DNA of 27,530 nt from the NCBI GenBank assembly GCA_964554065.1, contig CAZKMQ010000005.1:1-27530 (forward strand). Direction: 5' to 3'. Made by a program: the position numbers and the translations under genes. Numbering within the stretch: the first letter of the stretch is position 1; every line of letters starts with the position of its first letter. Positions 7,617-14,204 of the stretch are shown here, in pieces. Source of the stretch: CAZKMQ01 sp964554065. Its GTDB lineage: Bacteria > Patescibacteriota > Patescibacteriia > Magasanikbacterales > JBBTQS01. The notes beneath the pieces are model-generated. The model searched no databases, had not been told where the DNA came from, and worked only from the letters and a program-made list of their open reading frames with translations.

Positions 7617-9410
7617 TTATGATTTGGATTTGCGTTTTGATCGCACTCGATCAACTTCCTTAAGTATTTGTTTACGCAATCGAATATTATTTGGTGTAAC
7701 TTCCAGATATTCATCTTCAGCCATGAGCTCTAATCCGCGCTCTAATGTGACTGGAAGTGGTGGAGTTAAGTTCAGAGCATCATCAGCTCCAGAACTGCGC
7801 ATGTTGGTCAGGTGCTTTCCCTTAATAGGATTAACTGTCATGTCCATTCCTTTTGTAGTGTCTCCAATCACCATGCCTTCGTACACTTCAATATTTGGTG
7901 CAATGTATAGTGATCCGCGTGTTTGCAAATTTGCTAGTGAGTAACCAAGTACTTTTCCAGTTTCACCCGAGATCATTGATCCAGCACTGCGCTTTTCAAT
8001 ATCACCTGCATATGGTTTGAACCCAATCATTTCGCTTGCCAGGATTCCTTCGCCACGAGTATCCACAACAAACTCATTTCTATAGCCAAGCAGTCCACGC
8101 GTAGGGATTTCAAATTCTATACGTGTATGCGCCTGCTCTGGTGTCATGTTGATCATGCGGCCTTTGCGTTTGGAAAGTTTTTCAATAATAGTGCCAACAA
8201 ATTCCTCTGGTGTATCGATCACAAGTGCTTCAAATGGCTCATGCTTAACTCCATCAATTTCTTTTACAATAACGTGTGGCTGTGAAACTTGGACTTCATA
8301 GCCTTCTCGTCGCATGTTTTCAAGAAGTACGGCCACATGCAGCTCGCCGCGACCAAGCACGGTGAAGCGGTCTGGTTGAGATAAGTCTACTTTAATACCA
8401 ACGTTTACCTCAAGTTCTTTTTCAAGACGTGCACGGATCTGGCGACTGGTTACGTATTTACCATCGTGTCCGGCAAACGGTGAGTTATTTACCAGAAATT
8501 GCAAAGAGATTGTTGGTTCATCAATGGTAATCGCTGGCAAAGACTCTTGCGCCACATCCACGCATACTGTATCTCCAATATAAATATCTGGAATGCCGGC
8601 GATCATTGCAATGTCTCCGGCTGAAATTGTTTTTACTTCTTTACGATTCATTCCTTCAAAAGTAAATAGTTTTCCTATTGATGCTGAAGAGGTCGTACCG
8701 TCTGTTTTTTTAATGTGCACTATATTGCCAACAGAAATTTGACCTTTATATACGCGCCCGATTCCCATACGTCCAAGATAGTTATCATATGCTAGGTTAA
8801 ATGGTTGGAATGTGAATTGAGCTTCGGTGTTAGAGTCTGCAGCAGCAACGTGCTTAATAACTGTATCAAGAAGAGGAGTCAGATCCTTGTGCTCATCAGT
8901 TAGGTTCATAACCGCAGTGCCTTGCTTGGCAATTGCGTATACGGTTGTGAAATCAAGCTGCTCATCACTTGCACCTAGATCCATAAAAAGTTCTAGCACT
9001 TTATCGTGTGCCCAATCTGGTCTTGCTGCCGGCTTGTCAATCTTGTTTAGAACTACAATTGGTTTCAGACCAAGCTCAAGTGACTTTTTCAGAACAAACT
9101 TAGTTTGAGGCATTGGACCTTCCTGCGCATCAACAATTAGAAGTACTGAATCAATTGACCGCAGCACTCGTTCAACTTCTGAACCAAAGTCTGCGTGGCC
9201 TGGTGTGTCCACTATATTAATCTTTGTGTCCTTGTAGAGCACAGATGTGTTCTTAGAATAAATCGTAATACCACGCTCTTTCTCAAGATCGTCAGTATCC
9301 ATGGTGACCGAATCATCAGTAACCATTCCAGTCTGTCTCATAAGCGCATCTGTCAGGCTGGTCTTGCCGTGGTCAACATGAGCAATAATTGCAATGTTTC
9401 GAATTTCCAT
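7617..9410 (-). CDS. typA: Ribosome-associated translational GTPase TypA/BipA
   Basis: A 597-residue protein of normal family length. Visible GTPase motifs: AHVDHGKT at 10-17, the effector segment KERGITI at 44-50, DTPGH at 68-72 and NKID at 122-125. They are followed by translation-factor domain II, EF-G-like domains III and V (SQPDRFTVLGRGELHV; EIPTRGLLGYRNEF) and the BipA-specific C-terminal domain. The family binds the 70S ribosome and acts in 50S assembly, stress and low-temperature growth. ATG 9410 (MEIRNIAIIAHVDHGKT) is preferred to TTG 9419. The gene is monocistronic, with its own promoter and a G/C-rich hairpin in the leader. Confidence 0.96.
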   Translation of the reverse strand: MEIRNIAIIAHVDHGKTSLTDALMRQTGMVTDDSVTMDTDDLEKERGITIYSKNTSVLYKDTKINIVDTPGHADFGSEVERVLRSIDSVLLIVDAQEGPMPQTKFVLKKSLELGLKPIVVLNKIDKPAARPDWAHDKVLELFMDLGASDEQLDFTTVYAIAKQGTAVMNLTDEHKDLTPLLDTVIKHVAAADSNTEAQFTFQPFNLAYDNYLGRMGIGRVYKGQISVGNIVHIKKTDGTTSSASIGKLFTFEGMNRKEVKTISAGDIAMIAGIPDIYIGDTVCVDVAQESLPAITIDEPTISLQFLVNNSPFAGHDGKYVTSRQIRARLEKELEVNVGIKVDLSQPDRFTVLGRGELHVAVLLENMRREGYEVQVSQPHVIVKEIDGVKHEPFEALVIDTPEEFVGTIIEKLSKRKGRMINMTPEQAHTRIEFEIPTRGLLGYRNEFVVDTRGEGILASEMIGFKPYAGDIEKRSAGSMISGETGKVLGYSLANLQTRGSLYIAPNIEVYEGMVIGDTTKGMDMTVNPIKGKHLTNMRSSGADDALNLTPPLPVTLERGLELMAEDEYLEVTPNNIRLRKQILKEVDRVRSKRKSKS

Positions 9411-9426
9411 TTTTTTCAAGTTATAA

Positions 9427-9446
9427 AACGCCCACCGTGGGGCGTT
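9427..9446 (-). promoter_or_regulatory. Terminator-like hairpin in the typA leader
   Basis: On the minus strand AACGCCC and GGGCGTT form a 7-bp stem with a 6-base loop, followed by TTTTATAA. It lies between the typA promoter and ATG 9410, so it could act as an attenuator. Confidence 0.55.
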
Positions 9447-9453
9447 CTGAGAG

Positions 9454-9482
9454 AGTATATCTAGTTTATGCTAAATAGTCAA
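9454..9482 (-). promoter_or_regulatory. Sigma70-type promoter of typA
   Basis: Minus strand TTGACT (9482-9477), 17 bases, TATACT (9459-9454). It is divergent from the promoter at 9499 with only 16 bases between the -35 boxes. Confidence 0.75.
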
Positions 9483-9498
9483 TATATGTATGATAAAC

Positions 9499-9527
9499 TT
9501 GACAAAATGCCTAAAATGTGCTATATT
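9499..9527 (+). promoter_or_regulatory. Sigma70-type promoter of the gene at 9628
   Basis: TTGACA, 17 bases, TATATT. The spacer closely matches that of the promoter at 22189: both begin TTGACAAAAT and share TAAAATGTGCTA. Confidence 0.8.
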
Positions 9528-9554
9528 ATTAGGTCCTTTTTAGAGGGTATATTA

Positions 9555-9596
9555 GCCTACGATTTGTGTTTTTTTATGAAAATACGATTCGTAGGC
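9555..9596 (+). promoter_or_regulatory. Long leader hairpin before the 178-aa gene
   Basis: Arms 9555-9572 (GCCTACGATTTGTGTTTT) and 9579-9596 (AAAATACGATTCGTAGGC) pair over 18 positions with one mismatch and two G-U pairs around a 6-base loop. No T run follows, so it is unlike a terminator and more like a stability or regulatory element in the 5' leader. Confidence 0.65.
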
Positions 9597-9627
9597 CAAT
9601 TCTAGCTTGCGATAGCAGGAGTCTACT

Positions 9628-10164
9628 ATGAAAAAGGTAGCAGCAGCTTTTGGGATAGCCCTTGCAATTCTGCTCATCACTTTCCTTGTCTTTGGCAAGC
9701 AGGTTCGCGTGAGCAGTGAGGAAGTTCAAGTGTTCATCAACAGCAATTTTGGTGAGTACGAGCACAGCAGTTTCACCGGCTCGTTCACCTCCACATCACC
9801 AACATTCAAGATGAAGGATGACAAGGCTTATGTTACCTTCCATTTCGCAGGTGAGGTAAGACTCAAGGGAGTTGCCTATTTTGGTACAATCACCTTCGCT
9901 GGTGGTGTTGGCTGGGAAAAGGGAGGAGTGACCATCATCGACCCTGAGGTCGTGGAGTGGAAAACTTCAGGTGTGCATCCAAAGCTGGAAAGGGTGGTTA
10001 AAGCATTCCTTTCTGATGCGCTTCTTCGCGGGTTGCTCAAGAAGCATCCGTTTTACATCCCAACTCAAGAGCAGAAGGGAAAAATACTTCCCAGTCTGGT
10101 CAGGATTCGCGACGTTTGGATTGAGGACGGGTCTCTGATGCTGGAGCTTGGTTACATCATCTAA
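9628..10164 (+). CDS. Membrane-anchored orphan protein, 178 aa
   Basis: ATG 9628 has AGGAG (9617-9621) six bases upstream. The N-terminus MKKVAAAFGIALAILLITFLVFG is a signal anchor; the rest is soluble, with beta strands of alternating polarity (KMKDDKAYVTFHFAGEV, YFGTITFAGGVGWEKGG) and a later helical part (KLERVVKAFLSDALLRGLL). I recognise no family; the layout suggests a periplasm-like, membrane-tethered domain. It has its own TTGACA promoter, a long leader hairpin and a terminator at 10252. Codon endings are clearly more G/C-rich than in typA next to it. Confidence 0.75.
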   Translation: MKKVAAAFGIALAILLITFLVFGKQVRVSSEEVQVFINSNFGEYEHSSFTGSFTSTSPTFKMKDDKAYVTFHFAGEVRLKGVAYFGTITFAGGVGWEKGGVTIIDPEVVEWKTSGVHPKLERVVKAFLSDALLRGLLKKHPFYIPTQEQKGKILPSLVRIRDVWIEDGSLMLELGYII

Positions 10165-10251
10165 GTAACTGAGCGCGCCTGTGGATCTAGGACTGGCCAC
10201 TCATTATAGCTGTGCCGCTAGATTACATCACACCCGAACGGGTACACGAAG

Positions 10252-10281
10252 ACCGCTGGATGCTACGCATCGGCGGTTTTT
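10252..10281 (+). terminator. Intrinsic terminator
   Basis: ACCGC...GATGC pairs with GCATC..GCGGT around a TAC loop with a small bulge, followed by five T. It closes the gene at 9628. Confidence 0.75.
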
Positions 10282-10324
10282 GAATTGTTGTGTTTTCAGC
10301 TTGGAGCAGGTTTTCATTAAAAAC

Positions 10325-10353
10325 TTGACATTTTTGCTTTTTACTGCTATGGT
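10325..10353 (+). promoter_or_regulatory. Promoter of the gene at 10396, with a 5'-terminal hairpin
   Basis: TTGACA (10325-10330), 17 bases, TATGGT (10348-10353) preceded by TGC. The predicted start near 10360 lies in GTCTGTA-ATAG-TACAGAC (10359-10376), so the mRNA would begin with a 7-bp stem-loop. Confidence 0.6.
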
Positions 10354-10395
10354 ATATTGTCTGTAATAGTACAGACCACAAATATAGGAGAGAAA

Positions 10396-11010
10396 GTGAT
10401 TCGTACCTTGATATATTTTATTGTGATCAGCAGTGCTGTTTCTGCACAGGCTGATCAGGAGTTTGCCTACTTTCCCAGTCGATGGGAACAGCTCCAAGTT
10501 GAATACACTTCAGATACGTCGTGGGATAAGCTTTCGCTACATGCACAGTTGTCGGCTGATAACCAGGACACGCACTTGAGATTCGGAGTAAAGATTAACC
10601 ACCTGTTCAATGTCTCATGGCTTGATTTTGGCTTGTTCCTGGGCGGAAGTCCACAAAATGGTATTAGCCTTGGGTATCAACTCTGGGCAACTCCAGCGAA
10701 TTTATGGCTTTATGCTGATACTGCTGTGTATGATTTAATCTATCACTACAGCACGTACCGCGCCCAGATGGCTTGGGAACCAGCTCAGTGGATTCGCATC
10801 GGTGCTGAAGCTCAGGGCTGGAGTGAACAAGATGAGGCGATCTGGGGTGAAGATGCGCTGCATAATTTGCCAAGCAATGGCGGTGGACCGTATTTGTATT
10901 TCAGATGGGAAATTTTCGGCGCTGAGTTTGCCTATCACTTTCGTGAGATCGGCGATCAGGTAGGTGGAGAATTCAATTTCCGTCTATTGGTACTACTCGA
11001 AAGAAGATAA
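10396..11010 (+). CDS. Secreted, aromatic-rich beta protein resembling a barrel, 204 aa
   Basis: GTG 10396 is chosen because AGGAG (10386-10390) lies five bases upstream and the TTG at 10357 falls in the promoter. A signal peptide (IRTLIYFIVISSAVSAQA) probably ends at SAQA or VSA. The mature part is a run of short strands with alternating polar and hydrophobic residues, many Trp/Tyr/Phe, and Gly/Asn turns (LDFGLFLGGSPQNGISLGYQ, WIRIGAEAQGW, YLYFRWEIFGAEFAYHF). This looks like a small outer-membrane-type beta barrel, which is unexpected if the host has a single membrane; a soluble beta sandwich is the alternative. I recognise no family. It is a single-gene unit with its own promoter and terminator. 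Confidence 0.7.
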   Translation: MIRTLIYFIVISSAVSAQADQEFAYFPSRWEQLQVEYTSDTSWDKLSLHAQLSADNQDTHLRFGVKINHLFNVSWLDFGLFLGGSPQNGISLGYQLWATPANLWLYADTAVYDLIYHYSTYRAQMAWEPAQWIRIGAEAQGWSEQDEAIWGEDALHNLPSNGGGPYLYFRWEIFGAEFAYHFREIGDQVGGEFNFRLLVLLERR

Positions 11011-11017
11011 GGAGGTG
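11009..11017 (+). promoter_or_regulatory. Orphan consensus Shine-Dalgarno after a stop codon
   Basis: AAGGAGGTG overlaps the TAA at 11008-11010 but no plausible start codon with an open frame follows before the terminator. It may be the trace of a lost downstream gene. Confidence 0.4.
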
Positions 11018-11036
11018 CATAAACATCTAACCATTT

Positions 11037-11080
11037 AAAAAACCCGCACATGCAACACATGCCATGCCGGGCTTTTTTAA
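11037..11080. terminator. Bidirectional intrinsic terminator
   Basis: A run, CCCG...CATG, then CATG...CGGGC and six T, with a bulged stem. It lies between convergent genes ending at 11010 and 11088. Confidence 0.75.
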
Positions 11081-11087
11081 TTATAGA

Positions 11088-12377
11088 TTATTTTTTGAAA
11101 CGTTTGCGCGCCTTATGGCGGCGGCTGCCTGGAGTAGTTGAATTTGAATTGCGGCGTTTTCGCCCTAGTTTTTTGTTACGGTTGGGTCGTGGTCCGCGAG
11201 TTCCTGATTCACGATTAATTTCTCGTGGGAGTGGCGCTCGTTCTGGTGGCAGTTGTGGCAGTGCAAGAACAGGAAGTGACTTGCGAATCAGTCTCTCAAT
11301 CTTTCGTACGTCAGCCTTTTGCGAAGGGGTTACAAAAGAAATAGCCTTACCATGACGTCCTGCTCGGCCGGTTCGTCCAATACGGTGCACGTAATCTTCG
11401 GAGTTATCTGGAAGATCAAAGTTGATAACAAGTGAAATGTGTTGTACATCAATGCCACGCGCTGCAATGTCTGTAGCTACCATTATTCGGAATTTACGCT
11501 TAGTAAATCCATCAAGCGCTGCTTTGCGTTGGGCTTGTGAACGGTTAGAGTGAATCTCTGTTGCAGTGTGGCCCATGCCACGAATTTTGCGTGCGATCTT
11601 TTTTGCGCCATGCTTGGTTCGGGAGAAAATAAGCACTGTATCCTTTTCATATTCTTGCAAAATTGAGTCAAGAAGGCGAAGCTTATCGTTTTTTCGAATG
11701 ACGAAAATTTCTTGCTCCACATTTTTTGCAGAAGTTCCTTGCGGTGCAATTTCAATTCGAAGCGGCATTTTCATAAACTGTGTTGCAAGTGTTGAAATAG
11801 ACTTTGGCATGGTTGCGGAGAATAACATGATCTGGCGTTCCTTTGGAACTGACTGCAAGATCTTTTTAATTTGAGGAAGAAATCCAACATCAAGCATGCG
11901 ATCTGCTTCATCAAGTGTAACCACAGATGTGCGGTTAAGGCGAAATACTCCCTGGTCCATAAGATCAACTAATCGTCCAGGTGTTGCAATAACAATGTGG
12001 GGATTTTTCTTTAGTGATTGCACTTGTGGACGCTGAGATACACCGCCAATAATAACAGCAAGACGAAGACCAAGTGGCGAACCAATTTGGCGAAGCGCGT
12101 GTTCAACTTGAAGTGCAAGCTCGCGCGTAGGAACAACAACAAGACCCTGGCCCTTGGATCGAGAAATGTTCTGAATCATTGGGATACCAAAAGCTAGTGT
12201 TTTTCCTGTACCGGTTTGTGCAATACCAACAACATCTTTCCCTTGCAAAGCGCCGGGAATGATCTGATGCTGAATCGGTGTTGGGGTTGTAAAACCCTTT
12301 TTCGTCAGAATTGCGAGAAATTTTTCCGCAATTCCTAGGTCGCTAAAACGACCGGAATGAGTATAGTTTGCGTTCAT
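11088..12377 (-). CDS. DEAD-box ATP-dependent RNA helicase (RhlE/DeaD type)
   Basis: 429 residues with the full motif set: Q motif GFTTPTPIQ (28-36), AQTGTGKT (53-60), PTRELALQ, TPGR, LDEADRM, LFSATMP, IFSRTK, ATDIAARGIDV and HRIGRTGRAGR. The C-terminus is a short basic tail rich in Lys/Arg (KLGRKRRN, RRHKARKRFKK) for nonspecific RNA binding, as in RhlE-like helicases. The family unwinds RNA duplexes in ribosome assembly, mRNA decay and cold response. ATG 12377 (MNANYTHSGRFSDLG) is chosen over the TTG at 12458. A leader of about 90 nt with hairpins separates it from its promoter, which hints at autoregulation or cold regulation (inference). Confidence 0.95.
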   Translation of the reverse strand: MNANYTHSGRFSDLGIAEKFLAILTKKGFTTPTPIQHQIIPGALQGKDVVGIAQTGTGKTLAFGIPMIQNISRSKGQGLVVVPTRELALQVEHALRQIGSPLGLRLAVIIGGVSQRPQVQSLKKNPHIVIATPGRLVDLMDQGVFRLNRTSVVTLDEADRMLDVGFLPQIKKILQSVPKERQIMLFSATMPKSISTLATQFMKMPLRIEIAPQGTSAKNVEQEIFVIRKNDKLRLLDSILQEYEKDTVLIFSRTKHGAKKIARKIRGMGHTATEIHSNRSQAQRKAALDGFTKRKFRIMVATDIAARGIDVQHISLVINFDLPDNSEDYVHRIGRTGRAGRHGKAISFVTPSQKADVRKIERLIRKSLPVLALPQLPPERAPLPREINRESGTRGPRPNRNKKLGRKRRNSNSTTPGSRRHKARKRFKK

Positions 12378-12388
12378 AAAATTAAATA

Positions 12389-12415
12389 GGTGACCCAGAA
12401 TTCTTTGGGGCCACC
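12389..12415 (-). promoter_or_regulatory. Leader hairpin just before the DEAD-box helicase start
   Basis: Minus strand GGTGGCCC (12415-12408) pairs with GGGTCACC (12396-12389) with one G-U pair, ending 11 bases before ATG 12377. A second small stem, GCTTGG/CCAAGC, lies further upstream in the leader. Confidence 0.5.
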
Positions 12416-12475
12416 CTATGACGCAAAAAGAGTTGAGTCGCTTGGGAAATAACTCCAAGCTTTAATTTACTGAAT

Positions 12476-12504
12476 ATTCTAGCATATCCGATAGTACATG
12501 TCAA
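12476..12504 (-). promoter_or_regulatory. Sigma70-type promoter of the DEAD-box helicase
   Basis: Minus strand TTGACA (12504-12499), 17 bases, TAGAAT (12481-12476) preceded by TGC. The predicted start near 12469 gives a leader of about 90 nt. Confidence 0.8.
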
Positions 12505-12522
12505 GTTTATTGTGTTATTTGA

Positions 12523-13830
12523 TTATTGTTCTGCAAACTTTTGTACACGACTATCCATAATAATGCTTGAGCGCGTCATTCTTTTTTTCAGCACAATGCC
12601 CTCAAGTGATGTGCAGCGGCTCAGAGCTACATAGGTCTGGCCATGAGCAAAGCTTCCGCGTCCAAGATCTATTATTACTTTGTCGAATGTTTTGCCTTGA
12701 GATTTATGGATCGTAATTGCCCAGGCAAGTTTCATGGGAAGTTGTGTATAGGAGCCAATCTTTTCACGCTCAAACTGTCCACCAGTCATAACATACTTAG
12801 AAATTTCCCATGTGTGTCTGCCAACTTCAACTACTTGACCGTCATCCTTTTCAACAGAGATGGTGTAGCCTGTATCATCGCGCTCTATGTCTATAACCGT
12901 TCCAATAGTTCCGTTAACCCAGCGCCGTTCCGAATCATTACAAATGAACATGATCTGCGCACCAACACAAATCGTAATCTCTGTGTCATTAGGGTATAGA
13001 TTCTTGGCCAGCTTTCCTTTAACAAGTGCGTTTGATGTAATTTGCGTGGTGTCGAGATTATTGAGTCGAGCTTTGTTTATAACCGCAGCACCGGCATTGG
13101 TGGTCATGAGATAAATATATGTATCATCATCATTAGGTGTGAATTCGGGTTCATATCGTGTGTTAAGCATGCTGAGATGATAATTGGTGACACTCTTATC
13201 TCTGACTGCGTTTAGTATATCTATAAATTCATTGTCTTGCTGACGATAGATATTGTCTAGCTCAATTACCTCCAGTTCAAACCCACTACCAAAGAAGCTG
13301 CCCTGCCCTGCAAATAATTGCGCATCAAAAAAGTATGGTGATGCATATTCTTCAAAAAATACTTTACGATCAGCACTTGTAACCACTGGAGGAAGTTGGT
13401 ACAAGTCACCAAAGAAAATCATTTGTACACCGCCAAATGGCTCAGAAGATTTGCGAGCTCTGCGCAGAACAATGTCTATTGCGTCAAGAAGATCAGCGCG
13501 CACCATGGAGATCTCATCAATTGCAATTTTTTTAATGCGCTTGAACTTTTTTTCCTTATAATCATCAAAGCGCATTTTTTTGGCTTCTTGCTTTTCAAAT
13601 CCAGGCTTTAAACCAAAGAAAGAATGGATTGTATCTCCATCAACATTAATAGCAGAAATGCCTGTTGGCGCAACTACAATAATTTTATCTCCACTGCTTT
13701 TGCGCATGAATTGCAAAAGAGTGGATTTGCCGGTTCCTGCCTTGCCAGTAATGAACAAGTTCTTTTTTGTATTGCGAACAAGGTCAAGTGCGTGTTGTGC
13801 TTTTTTGGAAAGTTTTATTTTCATTTGCAT
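12523..13830 (-). CDS. PIF1-like superfamily 1 DNA helicase
   Basis: 435 residues. Walker A is GKAGTGKST (29-37); then APTGISAINVDGDTIHSFF, Walker B IDEISM, GDLYQLPPV, the YRQQD motif, AITIHKSQGKTFDKV and YVALSRC. This order is that of PIF1/RecD-type SF1B 5'-to-3' helicases, which act at forks, G-quadruplexes and stalled replisomes. It is short and lacks extra C-terminal domains. ATG 13830 is used; ATG 13824 is equally possible. No Shine-Dalgarno is present, and the T run of the candidate RNA at 13836-13979 ends five bases before the start codon, so expression may depend on read-through of that element. No terminator separates it from the downstream DEAD-box promoter. Confidence 0.92.
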   Translation of the reverse strand: MQMKIKLSKKAQHALDLVRNTKKNLFITGKAGTGKSTLLQFMRKSSGDKIIVVAPTGISAINVDGDTIHSFFGLKPGFEKQEAKKMRFDDYKEKKFKRIKKIAIDEISMVRADLLDAIDIVLRRARKSSEPFGGVQMIFFGDLYQLPPVVTSADRKVFFEEYASPYFFDAQLFAGQGSFFGSGFELEVIELDNIYRQQDNEFIDILNAVRDKSVTNYHLSMLNTRYEPEFTPNDDDTYIYLMTTNAGAAVINKARLNNLDTTQITSNALVKGKLAKNLYPNDTEITICVGAQIMFICNDSERRWVNGTIGTVIDIERDDTGYTISVEKDDGQVVEVGRHTWEISKYVMTGGQFEREKIGSYTQLPMKLAWAITIHKSQGKTFDKVIIDLGRGSFAHGQTYVALSRCTSLEGIVLKKRMTRSSIIMDSRVQKFAEQ

Positions 13831-13835
13831 TGGTA

Positions 13836-13979
13836 AGAAAAAGGCGCGACTCAAGGGGCACGCCGGTTACTGGCCTATACATCAGCAGGTTTCGCCGATC
13901 CTGGTCTGTTGCATTCCGTCCAGACATGGTTATGCGTGGGGTTCCGCGCAAAGACACGTCCCGGTCCTTGAGTCTCGCC
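13836..13979 (-). ncRNA. Candidate structured RNA or leader switch, family unknown, about 144 nt
   Basis: A G/C-rich interval in an A/T-richer neighbourhood. On the minus strand the 5' end GGCGAGACTCAAGG (13979-13966) pairs with the 3' end CCTTGAGTCGCGCC (13856-13843) apart from one A-G position, and TTTTTCTT follows. Inside are three small hairpins: TGCG/CGCA, GTCTG/CAGAC and CAGG/CCTG. A promoter places the start exactly at 13979. This is the shape of a discrete small RNA or of a terminator-controlled leader for the PIF1 helicase. I looked for the signal recognition particle RNA core (GGAA tetraloop flanked by AGCAG) and did not find a convincing match; 6S or an unknown riboswitch remain open. 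Confidence 0.5.
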
Positions 13980-13985
13980 AAGTTC

Positions 13986-14014
13986 ATTGTAGTACAGAAA
14001 CAAAAATAGCCCAA
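13986..14014 (-). promoter_or_regulatory. Promoter of the candidate RNA
   Basis: Minus strand TTGGGC (14014-14009), 17 bases, TACAAT (13991-13986). The seventh base after the -10 box is 13979, the first base of the closing stem. Confidence 0.55.
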
Positions 14015-14022
14015 ACTGTGGA

Positions 14023-14145
14023 CTACTTTCGTGCTTTTTTCTTTGCCTTTTCTTCAAGCATTTGTCGTTTGATCTCAAGGCGTTTAGCTGTTTTGCGAGA
14101 GCGAGTTTTCTTCGGTCGCCCAACACCGGTAAATCGTTTTGCCAT
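14023..14145 (-). CDS. Small highly basic protein, 40 aa
   Basis: An intact frame from ATG 14145 to TAG 14023. It begins MAKRFTGVGRPKKTRSRKTA and continues with a short amphipathic helix (RLEIKRQMLEEKAKK) ending in Lys/Arg. About 18 of 40 residues are Lys or Arg and there are no cysteines, as in small ribosomal or nucleic-acid-binding proteins. I cannot name a family. Its -10 box TACTAT lies so close to the ATG that the mRNA should be leaderless. It is divergent from greA and shares an overlapping promoter region with it. The promoter of the candidate RNA begins nine bases after its stop codon. Confidence 0.6.
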   Translation of the reverse strand: MAKRFTGVGRPKKTRSRKTAKRLEIKRQMLEEKAKKKARK

Positions 14146-14154
14146 ATGGTCTAT

Positions 14155-14183
14155 ATAGTATATGAGTTGGGCGTTTTTGTAAA
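14155..14183 (-). promoter_or_regulatory. Promoter of the 40-aa basic protein (leaderless)
   Basis: Minus strand TTTACA (14183-14178), 17 bases, TACTAT (14160-14155). The predicted start near 14148 is about three bases before ATG 14145. Confidence 0.55.
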
Positions 14184-14196
14184 GAGCCTGTATACT
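14167..14196 (+). promoter_or_regulatory. Promoter of greA (leaderless), overlapping the divergent promoter
   Basis: TTGGGC (14167-14172), 18 bases, TATACT (14191-14196). The predicted start near 14203-14205 coincides with ATG 14205, so ATG 14199 is too early. Confidence 0.55.
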
Positions 14197-14204
14197 ATAT
14201 GTCT

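Noticed and set aside
10357..10395. TTG 10357 as start of the 204-aa protein
   Set aside because: It falls at the predicted transcription start; GTG 10396 has an ideal Shine-Dalgarno and opens a signal peptide.
13836..13979. Identity as signal recognition particle RNA, given that dnaX is nearby
   Set aside because: A GGAA occurs in one loop, but the required short stem and AGCAG partner do not pair as in the SRP core.
13784..14014. Minus-strand 76-codon frame across the candidate RNA and the helicase start
   Set aside because: It would end inside the helicase gene in another frame; the paired ends, promoter and T run explain the region better as RNA.
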